A stretch of DNA of 64,000 bases from Oleiagrimonas sp963747595 (GTDB lineage: Bacteria > Pseudomonadota > Gammaproteobacteria > Xanthomonadales > Rhodanobacteraceae). The notes below the pieces were generated by a model. It had not been told where the DNA came from. It did no database searches and worked only from the letters and a program-made list of their open reading frames with translations. The position numbers and the translations under genes are program-made. Shown piece after piece: positions 1 through 8,045 of this stretch. The first letter of the stretch is position 1; every line of letters starts with the position of its first letter. The stretch covers positions 1,612,001 through 1,676,000 of the forward strand of contig CAVVFO010000002.1 of assembly GCA_963747595.1 (NCBI GenBank), given 5' to 3'.

Positions 1-1410
1 CCGCTCCGCACGTGCCGGCACCACCGGATATTCGGGCGCGGCATCCAGCGTGGAGGCGCACACCTGCGCCAGCTCCAGCAAGCGCAGATCGGAGCCGCGC
101 GGGCCGATGAACTGCAGCCCCACCGGCATGCCATTCGGCAACGCCCCCATGGGGATGCTCACCGCCGGACAGGCCGCCAGAGAGGCAAAACTGGTGAGGT
201 CGGCCTGATTGTCCGGCACGGCGCCATCCAGCGGGAACGCGCCCTGCGGCGTGGTCGGCAGCACCAGCACATCCACCTGGGCGAACAGCCGGCGCATCTT
301 CAGCGTGGCGGCGTCCAGCACCCGATCGGCGGCCGCATAGTCGGCCGCCGTCTTGCCCGCGGCGTACTCCAGCATGCGCCGGAACGGATCGGACACGGGA
401 TGATCGGTATCGGCCAGATCCGCGGCGAATGTACCCAGCATTTCCGCCTCCATCAGCAACAGGCCGGCGCGCCGCGAGCGCGTGAAATCCCAGTCGCCGA
501 AATCCACATCGTGACGCTCGCCCAGCTCGTGCGGCAACTTTTCCAGTGCCTGGGCGAAGACCGCGGCGACCTCGGCATCCACACCGATGGTGTCCAGACC
601 GGTCAGCACACCGGTGCGCAAGCGGCCCGGCTCCCAGTCCGGCGGCGAAAACGCCACGCGACGATGCCGCGAACGCGGATCGTCGGCATCGTAGCCGGCC
701 AGCATCTGCAGCAGAACGGTCAGGTCATCCACGCAACGCGCCAGCAGACCCACCGCATCCAGGCGCCGCGCGGCCGGTACCAGGCCACGCGTGGAAATCT
801 CGCCATGCGTCGGCTTCAACGCGAACACCCCGCAATAACTGGCCGGGATGCGCACCGACCCCAGGCTGTCGGAGCCGATCGCGGCCACCGCCAGGCCCGC
901 TGCAACCGCCGCCGCCGCGCCACCCGAGGAGCCGCCCGCGGTCCACCCCTGCCGATGCGGATTGTGCGTGGCGCCGGTATGCGCATTGTGCGTGACCGCG
1001 CCCAGTGCGCCTTCGTCCATGTTGGTCTTGCCCAGCAGCAGCGCCCCGGCCGCGCGCAGTCGCGCCACCACATGCGCATCGTGCTCGGCCGGTGCATCGC
1101 GCCCCGGCAGGCCGGCACGGGTCGGCCAGCCGGCGATGTCGAAATTGCCCTTGACCGCCAGCGGGATACCGTCCAGCCGGCCGATGACGCCTTCGCTGCG
1201 CCGCCGCTGCGCGCCGCCCACCTGCTCGGCAAGCAGGGCCGGCCGCGTATCGGTAAACGCATTGAGGGTCGGGTTCAGCGATTCGATGGCGTCCTGATAG
1301 GCATCGGCCACGGCCTGCGGCCGCGTTCGGCCGATCGCCAGCCAGTGCAGCAACTGGCACATGCCGGCGCGGCGAAGATCCATGGGTTGAAGCGGCGGCG
1401 GCGTGTTCAT
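1..1410 (-). CDS. Amidase (amidase-signature family), 3' end outside window
   Basis: Hydrolase of the amidase-signature family (relatives include GatA and broad amidases); the substrate cannot be read from sequence. The frame stays open from an ATG at 1410 to the left edge, giving 470 codons with the C-terminus cut off by the window. The Ser-cisSer-Lys triad is visible: Lys87 in LAVKGN, the Gly/Ser-rich AGGSSGGA segment near 158-165, and the nucleophile Ser185 in GSDSLGSVRIPA. Most relatives have GG before the nucleophile where this protein has LG, a small deviation. It is transcribed away from the ETF genes and shares no operon with them. Family assignment is firm, specificity unknown. Confidence 0.85.
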   Translation of the reverse strand, partial: MNTPPPLQPMDLRRAGMCQLLHWLAIGRTRPQAVADAYQDAIESLNPTLNAFTDTRPALLAEQVGGAQRRRSEGVIGRLDGIPLAVKGNFDIAGWPTRAGLPGRDAPAEHDAHVVARLRAAGALLLGKTNMDEGALGAVTHNAHTGATHNPHRQGWTAGGSSGGAAAAVAAGLAVAAIGSDSLGSVRIPASYCGVFALKPTHGEISTRGLVPAARRLDAVGLLARCVDDLTVLLQMLAGYDADDPRSRHRRVAFSPPDWEPGRLRTGVLTGLDTIGVDAEVAAVFAQALEKLPHELGERHDVDFGDWDFTRSRRAGLLLMEAEMLGTFAADLADTDHPVSDPFRRMLEYAAGKTAADYAAADRVLDAATLKMRRLFAQVDVLVLPTTPQGAFPLDGAVPDNQADLTSFASLAACPAVSIPMGALPNGMPVGLQFIGPRGSDLRLLELAQVCASTLDAAPEYPVVPARAER

Positions 1411-1470
1411 TGAGGTCCTGTAGTGTTCATTGAGGTCTGTATGTAATGATTGCGGATCGGAAGCGTGCGA

Positions 1471-1830
1471 AGGAGAACCCATGATTGAATCCAGCGCATG
1501 CGCCATCCGGTTCAGACCCGAAGGGTGCTTACTTAACGCCGTCATCCCCGCGGAAGCGGGATCCAGCGCCTTTCATCTCGGCCGGCACCCTTGACGTCAC
1601 TGGATTCCCGCTTTCGCGGGAATGACGGGCTTTCCCAACCATTGCTTGAGTAAGTGCTATCCGGTTCAAACCCCTTCATTTTAAAATCAATCCGTTGGAG
1701 ACGGTTTGTCTCCCCGCATCTCGCCGGGCTGCCGCCTCGAAAGGCTATCAGTCTTTCGCCACCGAGATCGCGGCAAATTACGGGCAGACCGATCCGGTGA
1801 CGCGCGTGCTGGATTCAATCAGGAGATCCT
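1471..1830. repeat. Composite repeat element with imperfect inverted ends
   Basis: This fills most of the 551-bp gap between the amidase and ETF-QO. The left edge (about 1471-1500) and right edge (about 1784-1830) are imperfect inverted copies sharing GATTGAATCCAGC and its complement. The right edge closely resembles the right end of the element at 13698-13810, both having GATCCGGTGA followed about ten bases later by GGATTCAATCAG. Inside lie a REP-like hairpin (1542-1628) and a direct repeat of ATCCGGTTCA(G/A)ACCC near 1505 and 1660. No ORF in it looks real. Confidence 0.55.
1542..1628. repeat. REP-like palindromic hairpin (CGTCATCCC...GGGATGACG type)
   Basis: Two arms of about 28 bases, at 1542-1568 and 1600-1628, are near-perfect inverted copies of the motif GTCATTCCCGCGAAAGCGGG, separated by about 30 bases. 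The same family recurs at 6802-6881. Such elements are common dispersed repeats in proteobacteria; a transcript would fold strongly here. Confidence 0.7.
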
Positions 1831-1961
1831 AAGGTAACCATTTGCCGCCCGTCTCGCGAATCAAGGACAATGGGCTCGGTTGTCCGTGCAGCGTGCCGTG
1901 GCGGCGCGACACCATACCTTACGCCGAAGACGGCATTGCCCTCATCCCACAGGAGCGCCCC

Positions 1962-3572
1962 ATGAGCGAACGCGAAACGATGCAGTACGACGTCGTCACA
2001 GTGGGCGCCGGCCCCGCCGGCCTCGCCTTCGCCATCCGGCTGAAGCAGCTGGACAGCGACCTGAGCGTCTGCGTGATCGAGAAAGCCTCGACCATCGGCG
2101 CGCATATCCTCTCCGGCGCGGTGATCGAGCCCGGCCCCCTGGACGACCTCTTGCCCGACTGGCGCGATGCGCCGCCGCCAATCTGCATCCCGGCAAAAGA
2201 GGATGCCTTCTACATGCTGTCCAGCCCCACGGCCTCGCGCAAGCTGCCGACGCCGCCGCAGATGCACAACCAGGGCAACTTCATCGTCAGCCTGGGGGCC
2301 ATGTGCGCGTGGCTGTCGCCGCAGGCCGAAGCGCTGGGCGTGGACGTGTTCCCCGGCTTTGCTGCCGCCGAACCGACATTCGACGAGGCCGGTCACGTCA
2401 CCGGCGTGCGCATCGGCGACATGGGCGTGGCCAGGGACGGATCGGAGAAACCCGGATACACGCAGGGCATCGACATCCAGGCCAGGACCACGGTCCTGGC
2501 CGAGGGCTGCCGCGGGCACCTGTCGAAGCAGCTGATCCAGCGCTTCGAACTGGATCAGGGCCGCGACCCGCAAACCTACGGTATCGGCTTGAAGGAGCTG
2601 TGGCAGGTCCCCGAAGGTCGCGTGGAGCCCGGCAAGGTGGTGCACACCGTGGGCTGGCCGCTGGATCCGGAGACCTACGGCGGCAGCTTCATCTATCACC
2701 TGGATGACAACCGGGTCGCCATCGGCTTCGTCGCCGGACTGGATTATCCGGACCCGAACTTCAAGCCGTTCGAGGCCTTCCAGCAGCTCAAGCATCACGC
2801 GATGGTCAAGCCGTTGCTGGAAGGCGGGCAGATCCTCTCGGGCGGCGCGCGCGCGCTGGTCGAGGGCGGCTACCAGTCGCTGCCCAAGGTGGAGATGCCC
2901 GGCGCCATGCTGATCGGCGATGCCGCCGGCCTGCTCAATGTGCCCAAGATCAAGGGCACGCACCAGGCCATGCGCTCGGGCATGCTGGCCGCCGAACACC
3001 TGGCCGAACATGGCAAGGCCGAAGGCTGGGATGCACGCCTGCGCCAGTCACCGGTCATGGCGGAGCTGAAGAAAGTGCGCAACATCCGTCCGGGCTTCCG
3101 CAAGGGCCTGCATCGCGGCATGGCCAATGCCGCGTGGGAAACCGTCACCGCCGGCAAATCGCCATGGACCCTGAGCAACCACGCCGACTGGTCGGCGATG
3201 CGGCAACTGGGACACTACGAGTCGCCGCAGCGTGACTATGTCGATCGCGACCTGCCGCCGCGCGACCGCCTGGCCTCGGTGTATTTCGCCGCCACCGAGC
3301 ACGACGAGGACCAGCCGGTGCACCTGAAGGTGGCCGACACCGATATCTGCGTCACCCGATGTGTCGAGGAATACGGCAACCCCTGCACGCGTTTCTGCCC
3401 CGCCGGCGTCTACGAGATCGTCCAGGACGCCGACACCGACTCCGGCAAACGCCTGCAGATCAACGCCGCCAACTGCGTGCACTGCAAGACCTGCGACATC
3501 AAGGACCCCTACGAGATCATCACCTGGGTCACGCCCGAAGGCGGGTCCGGGCCGAACTACAACAATCTGTGA
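1962..3572 (+). CDS. Electron transfer flavoprotein-ubiquinone oxidoreductase
   Basis: Passes electrons from reduced ETF to the ubiquinone pool at the inner membrane. The 536-residue product has an N-terminal FAD-binding Rossmann motif (VVTVGAGPAGLAFAIRLK, about residues 9-26), a second nucleotide-binding stretch near GAMLIGDAAGLLNVP, and a C-terminal ferredoxin-like 4Fe-4S domain with CVEEYGNPCTRFCP and INAANCVHCKTCDIKDP. Length and domain order match bacterial ETF-QO. The ATG at 1962 follows AGGAGCGCCCC, a good ribosome site; the frame is open further upstream but that part looks unlike the family. Its partners etfB and etfA lie 2.4 kb downstream, separated by a glycan gene. Confidence 0.95.
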   Translation: MSERETMQYDVVTVGAGPAGLAFAIRLKQLDSDLSVCVIEKASTIGAHILSGAVIEPGPLDDLLPDWRDAPPPICIPAKEDAFYMLSSPTASRKLPTPPQMHNQGNFIVSLGAMCAWLSPQAEALGVDVFPGFAAAEPTFDEAGHVTGVRIGDMGVARDGSEKPGYTQGIDIQARTTVLAEGCRGHLSKQLIQRFELDQGRDPQTYGIGLKELWQVPEGRVEPGKVVHTVGWPLDPETYGGSFIYHLDDNRVAIGFVAGLDYPDPNFKPFEAFQQLKHHAMVKPLLEGGQILSGGARALVEGGYQSLPKVEMPGAMLIGDAAGLLNVPKIKGTHQAMRSGMLAAEHLAEHGKAEGWDARLRQSPVMAELKKVRNIRPGFRKGLHRGMANAAWETVTAGKSPWTLSNHADWSAMRQLGHYESPQRDYVDRDLPPRDRLASVYFAATEHDEDQPVHLKVADTDICVTRCVEEYGNPCTRFCPAGVYEIVQDADTDSGKRLQINAANCVHCKTCDIKDPYEIITWVTPEGGSGPNYNNL

Positions 3573-3646
3573 CGCGGGAACGGCATCGGTGACGGCGACC
3601 AGCAGCACACACACGTGATGTATGGCGATGACGCCCGGACGAGGCA

Positions 3647-5800
3647 GTGCTCTCGGCCATGCCCAGCCGACCGCACAGGCGCGGCACAGTGCGCCGGATC
3701 ACACGCGCCATGACGCTGCACGCATCCTCCAGGTTGCGTGACGCGGTATTCCACGTGCTGCGTTTCGGCTTCCGGCTCACGCCCATGAGGCAAGCGACGC
3801 GCGACCGGTTGCGACAGCGCTTTCTCGATCGCCACGCGGCGCTGGTGCCCGACGGACCGCGCGGGCAGGTGGCTGCCTCCACATCGCGCGCACGTCGACA
3901 TGCCGCGCATGTCCGCAGCGGCAGCCCTGCCATCGGCCATACCCATGAGCGCCAGGAGACGTTGCCGGACCCATTGCCAGCCACGCTGATCGCCTTCTAC
4001 CTGCCGCAGTTCCACCCCATCGCGGAAAACGATGCATGGTGGGGAAAAGGGTTCACCGAATGGCGCAATGTCAGTCGCGCCCTGCCGCAATTCGAGGGCC
4101 ATCATCAACCGCGGCTGCCCGGCGATCTGGGCTTCTACGATCTGCGCGTCGGGGACGTCATGCAGCAGCAGATGCAGCTGGCGCGCACCTACGGCATCGG
4201 GGCATTCTGTTTCTACTACTACTGGTTCGCCGGCACGCGCCTGCTGGAATCGCCGCTGCAACAATGGCTGGCCGATCCGTCGCTGGATCTGCCCATCTGC
4301 CTGTGCTGGGCCAACGAGAACTGGTCGCGGCGCTGGGACGGCCGTGCCGACGACATCCTCATCGCGCAGGAGCACAGCGCCGCGGATGACCATGCGTTCA
4401 TCGCGCACGTCTCGCGTTACCTGCGCGACCCGCGCTATCTGCGCGTGGACGGCAAGCCCTTGCTGCTGGTCTATCGCAGCGGCCTTCTGCCGGACGCAGC
4501 GGCCACCGCAAGACGCTGGCGCGAGGCCTGCCGTGAATCGGGCGTCGGGGAGATCTATCTCGCCTGCGTGCAGGGATTCGAACAGGCCGATCCACGCCGC
4601 ATCGGCTTCGATGCCGCGGTCGAGTTTCCGCCCAACCTGTGCACGCCGGGCAATATCACCGCCCGTCAGCATCTGCTCAACCCCGAATACCACGGACACG
4701 TGCTGGACTGGCGGGACATGGCGCAGGAGATCGCCGCGCGCCCCATGCCCGACTACACGTTGTTCCCCGGCGTCAATCCGGCATGGGACAACGAGCCGCG
4801 CCGCAGCGGACGCGGACGCGTCTACGCGCACGCCGCGCCACGCGGCTACCGCGACTGGCTGCAGCGCACCATTGAATCGCGGGCCAGCCAATTACCCTCC
4901 AATCGCCGCCTGGTGTTCATCAACGCCTGGAACGAATGGGCCGAAGGCGCCGTGCTGGAACCCGATGCGCGCCTGGGGCATGCCTGGCTCGAAGCCACCC
5001 GACAGGCGCTGCGCCGTGCCGCAGGTGCCAGTGCCGCGACCGTCTCCGCAAAGCAGCCGTGCGCGGTGATCCATGCGTGGTATCCGGAGGTGCTGGCCGA
5101 ACTGCTGCAGGCGCTTCAACGCAGCGGGCTCGTGTGGCGGCTGATCGTCACCACCACCCCGGACCAGGCCGCTGCCGTCCGCCGCATTCTGGATGTGCAC
5201 ACCCTGCCCTACGACATCGAGATCGCCGCCAATCGCGGCCGCGACATCCTGCCGTTCCTGCGTGTGGCCAACCGCCTTGTCGACGAGGGCGCGGAGTGTG
5301 TCCTCAAACTGCACACCAAACGCTCCACCCACCGCGGCGATGGTGACCGGTGGCGCCGCGAAATGATCGACCGCCTGCTCGCGCCGCAGCGCGCCGAACG
5401 TATCGTTGCTGCATTCCGCGACGAGCCCGACCTCGGACTGGTGGCGCCGGAAGGCCATGTGCAACCGCTGCGCGACTTTTGGGGTGCCAACCGCGACCAC
5501 GTCGCTTATCTCACGCGCTGCATGGGCATCCCCGCTGCCGACGACGTGCGCGACACGTTCATCGCCGGAAGCATGTTCTGGCTGCGGCCGCACGCACTGC
5601 GCCCGCTGCTCGATGCACATCTGGCCGAAGACGAATTCGATATCGAGAGCGGTCAGGTGGACGGCACCCTGGCGCATGCCATCGAACGCGTGTTTACGCT
5701 TTCGGCACGCGCCGCCGGATGTCGTGTCACCACGGCGGCTGCCCTCTGCCAGGAACCCGAACCGGACACTTCGTCCTATCCTTACGCTCGCCGCAGCTGA
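3647..5800 (+). CDS. WbsX-type glycan protein with RgpF-like C-terminal domain
   Basis: Predicted polysaccharide assembly protein. Residues about 110-450 match the glycosyltransferase WbsX / GH99-like family (FYLPQFHPIAENDAWWGKGF, FCFYYYWFAGTRLLE, FINAWNEWAEGAVLEPD). Residues about 465-700 match the rhamnan-synthesis RgpF family (CAVIHAWYPEVLAELLQ, AANRGRDILPFL, VLKLHTKRS). The two domains are often found in multidomain O-antigen proteins. The first possible start is GTG 3647; ATG 3659 and ATG 3710 are also possible and no ribosome site decides. It sits 75 bp after ETF-QO and splits it from etfBA, just outside the polysaccharide locus. Enzymatic activity is inferred only from family. Confidence 0.85.
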   Translation: MLSAMPSRPHRRGTVRRITRAMTLHASSRLRDAVFHVLRFGFRLTPMRQATRDRLRQRFLDRHAALVPDGPRGQVAASTSRARRHAAHVRSGSPAIGHTHERQETLPDPLPATLIAFYLPQFHPIAENDAWWGKGFTEWRNVSRALPQFEGHHQPRLPGDLGFYDLRVGDVMQQQMQLARTYGIGAFCFYYYWFAGTRLLESPLQQWLADPSLDLPICLCWANENWSRRWDGRADDILIAQEHSAADDHAFIAHVSRYLRDPRYLRVDGKPLLLVYRSGLLPDAAATARRWREACRESGVGEIYLACVQGFEQADPRRIGFDAAVEFPPNLCTPGNITARQHLLNPEYHGHVLDWRDMAQEIAARPMPDYTLFPGVNPAWDNEPRRSGRGRVYAHAAPRGYRDWLQRTIESRASQLPSNRRLVFINAWNEWAEGAVLEPDARLGHAWLEATRQALRRAAGASAATVSAKQPCAVIHAWYPEVLAELLQALQRSGLVWRLIVTTTPDQAAAVRRILDVHTLPYDIEIAANRGRDILPFLRVANRLVDEGAECVLKLHTKRSTHRGDGDRWRREMIDRLLAPQRAERIVAAFRDEPDLGLVAPEGHVQPLRDFWGANRDHVAYLTRCMGIPAADDVRDTFIAGSMFWLRPHALRPLLDAHLAEDEFDIESGQVDGTLAHAIERVFTLSARAAGCRVTTAAALCQEPEPDTSSYPYARRS

Positions 5801-6008
5801 AGGGTCGATCGCACCACTCGCACACGTGCCCCGGCGTGGTTGCACACCGGACAGGCGGCGCACCTTGATCATGCCGCACAAGCTGAACGATGCGCGCTGC
5901 AAGCGCCTTCTCGTTCGGCTGCACACGCCCTCTCAGGTTACACTGCGGGTTTGAAATTCATCTCCGTCCGCCTTGATTGAGCAGACGACTTATACAAGGA
6001 ACCCGCTG

Positions 6009-6755
6009 ATGAAGATCCTGGTCGGTTACAAGCGCGTCGTTGACTACAACGTGCGGGTGCAGGTCAAGCCGGATGGCTCCGGCGTCGCCATCGACGGCGT
6101 CAAGCTGTCGGCCAATCCATTCGACGACATTGCCCTGGAGGAAGCGCTGCGGCTGCGCGAGAAAGGCATCGCCGAGGAAGTAATCATCGTCGGCATCGGC
6201 CCCGGGGATCTCACCTCGCATCTTCGCAACGGTCTGGCCATGGGCGCCGATCGTGCCATCCATGTCACCACCGACCAGCCACTGCAACCGCTGACCGCGG
6301 CGCGCACCCTGCTGAAGGTCATCGAAAAAGAGCAACCGGGGCTGGTGATCCTGGGCAAGCAGGCCATCGACAACGACTGCAACCAGACCGGCCAGATGCT
6401 AGCGGCACTGTGGGATCGGCCGCAGGCCACCTTTGCCGGCAAGCTGGAGATCACGGATCAGACAGCCCGGGTGACGCGCGAAGTGGATGCCGGTCTGGAA
6501 ACCATCGAGGTGGACCTGCCCGCCGTGGTCACCACGGACCTGCGCCTCAACGAGCCGCGCTTCATCAAGCTGCCGGACATCATGAAGGCCAAGTCCAAGC
6601 CCATCGATTCCATGGAGTTCGAGGCGCTGGAGGTGGAATCGGGCGACCACCTCAAGACCACGCAGTACGCCCCGCCGCCCAAGCGCAGCAAGGGCGAGAT
6701 GGTCGAGGATGCCGCGGCCCTGGTCGCCGCGCTCAAGGAAAAAGGCCTCCTGTAA
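6009..6755 (+). CDS. etfB: Electron transfer flavoprotein beta subunit
   Basis: Beta subunit of the soluble FAD/AMP heterodimer that collects electrons from acyl-CoA and related dehydrogenases and hands them to ETF-QO. The 248-residue product has the typical length and family start (MKILVGYKRVVDYNVRVQVK), the AMP-binding region (LGKQAIDNDCNQTGQMLAAL) and the C-terminal arm contacting EtfA (PIDSMEFEALEVESGD). ATG 6009 is preceded by AAGGAACCCGCTG; the frame extends a few codons upstream without family support. etfA follows after 166 bp containing a perfect REP-like palindrome. Confidence 0.97.
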   Translation: MKILVGYKRVVDYNVRVQVKPDGSGVAIDGVKLSANPFDDIALEEALRLREKGIAEEVIIVGIGPGDLTSHLRNGLAMGADRAIHVTTDQPLQPLTAARTLLKVIEKEQPGLVILGKQAIDNDCNQTGQMLAALWDRPQATFAGKLEITDQTARVTREVDAGLETIEVDLPAVVTTDLRLNEPRFIKLPDIMKAKSKPIDSMEFEALEVESGDHLKTTQYAPPPKRSKGEMVEDAAALVAALKEKGLL

Positions 6756-6801
6756 AGGCGGGCAGCCATTATCGACATGAACACCTCGTACTCTCGAATC
6801 C

Positions 6802-6881
6802 CGTCATCCCGGCGAAAGCCGGGATCCATCTTGATCTTGTGACTACAAACACAATGGATCCCGGCTTTCGCCGGGATGACG
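6802..6881. repeat. REP-like perfect palindrome inside the etfBA operon
   Basis: Arms at 6802-6829 and 6854-6881 are perfect 28-base inverted copies (core CCGGCGAAAGCCGGGATCC) around a 24-base loop. It is the same family as 1542-1628. It lies between the etfB stop and etfA start, so it would be transcribed as a stable hairpin in the intercistronic RNA. Confidence 0.85.
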
Positions 6882-6921
6882 ACCTGAAAACGTGTCAGAT
6901 GTACATTCAAAGGGATCCGCC

Positions 6922-8028
6922 ATGAGCAAGATACTCGTCATCGCCGACCACCTGGACGGAAAACTGGACGCCGCCACCGCCCGCACCGTCAGCGCCGCCA
7001 ACGCCATCAAGCCGGACGCCATCGACGTGCTGGTACTGGCCGAAGACGCCGACGCCATCGCCGCAGATGCCGCGAAGATCGAAGGCGTGAGCCGGGTGCT
7101 GACCGTCAAACGCAGTGAAAATGCACACACGCTGGCGGCCACCGCCGCGCCGCAGATCGCCAAAGCGGCCGAGGGATACAGCCACGTTTTCGCCGCCTCC
7201 ACCACCACCGGCAAGGACCTGCTGCCGCGTGTGGCCGCGCTGCTGGGCGTGGCACAGGTCAGCGACATCATGAGCGTGGAAGGCAGCCACACCTTCACCC
7301 GGCCGATCTACGCCGGCAACGCCATCATCACCGTCGAGGCGCCGTCCGACCAAACGGTGGTCGCCACCGCACGTACCGCCTCGTGGCCCGCCGCGGCCAG
7401 CGGCGAGAACACGGCACCGGTCGAGTCGCTGGAGATCGACGCCGACCTGCCCACGCACACCCGCTTCGTGGAACTGGAACAGCACAAGAGCGACCGCCCC
7501 GATCTCGCCAGCGCGCCGCGCGTGGTCTCCGGCGGCCGTGGCGTGGGCTCGAAAGAGAACTTCGAGGTCATCTACAAACTGGCCGAGAAGCTCAAGGCAG
7601 GCGTCGGTGCCTCGCGCGCCGCCGTGGACGCCGGCTACGTGCCCAACGACATGCAGGTGGGCCAGACCGGCAAGATCATCGCACCGGAGCTGTACATGGC
7701 CATCGGCATCTCCGGCGCCATCCAGCACCTCACCGGCATCAAGGACGCCGGCACCATCGTCGCCATCAACAAGGATGCCGATGCGCCCATCTTCGAAGTG
7801 GCCGACATCGGCCTGGTGGGCGACCTGTTCAAGGTGATCCCGGAGATTTCCGGAGATCGAGGCGGCGCTGAATTGATTCGCCTGCGCCTGCTTGCACTGT
7901 GTCACGCAAGCAGGCGGCTCCGTCCCTCGGATCCTGACCGAAGGAAATCCCCTTGCGGGATTGAGCCACCCCGTGATCGCCATCATGACGATGTGCGAGG
8001 TGCTCGTCTGCAGTGTGGCGAGATGTGA
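6922..8028 (+). CDS. etfA: Electron transfer flavoprotein alpha subunit with frameshifted, extended C-terminus
   Basis: FAD-carrying alpha subunit. ATG 6922 follows AAGGGATCCGCC. The FAD domain is intact (GGRGVGSKENFEVIYKLAEK, GQTGKIIAPELY, IGISGAIQHLTGIKD, INKDADAPIFEVADIGLVGD). The normal family end, ...KVIPEIEAALN, is lost. After residue 309 a 10-bp near-duplication (CGGAGAT at 7841 and again at 7851) shifts the frame, and translation runs 59 further residues through intergenic repeat DNA to 8028, giving 368 residues. Removing the 10 bases would restore a stop at 7874-7876 and a 314-residue protein, the usual length. Identity is firm; whether the tail is real or a sequence error is open. 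Confidence 0.93.
   Translation: MSKILVIADHLDGKLDAATARTVSAANAIKPDAIDVLVLAEDADAIAADAAKIEGVSRVLTVKRSENAHTLAATAAPQIAKAAEGYSHVFAASTTTGKDLLPRVAALLGVAQVSDIMSVEGSHTFTRPIYAGNAIITVEAPSDQTVVATARTASWPAAASGENTAPVESLEIDADLPTHTRFVELEQHKSDRPDLASAPRVVSGGRGVGSKENFEVIYKLAEKLKAGVGASRAAVDAGYVPNDMQVGQTGKIIAPELYMAIGISGAIQHLTGIKDAGTIVAINKDADAPIFEVADIGLVGDLFKVIPEISGDRGGAELIRLRLLALCHASRRLRPSDPDRRKSPCGIEPPRDRHHDDVRGARLQCGEM
7895..7975. repeat. Partial copy of GGCGGATCAAGGA-type palindromic repeat
   Basis: The stretch GCAAGCAGGCGGCTCCGTC...GGATTGAGCCACCCC resembles one half of the palindromic family seen complete at 47761-47871 and 38414-38525. It lies at the convergent etfA/sulfatase junction and encodes most of the abnormal EtfA tail. 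Confidence 0.5.
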
Positions 8029-8045
8029 TCAACGCGAAGCGACCA

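Noticed and set aside
1411..1961. A CRISPR array suggested by the repeated GTCATTCCCGC motifs
   Set aside because: There are only two arms in inverted, not direct, orientation with no regular spacers; it is a REP-like hairpin.
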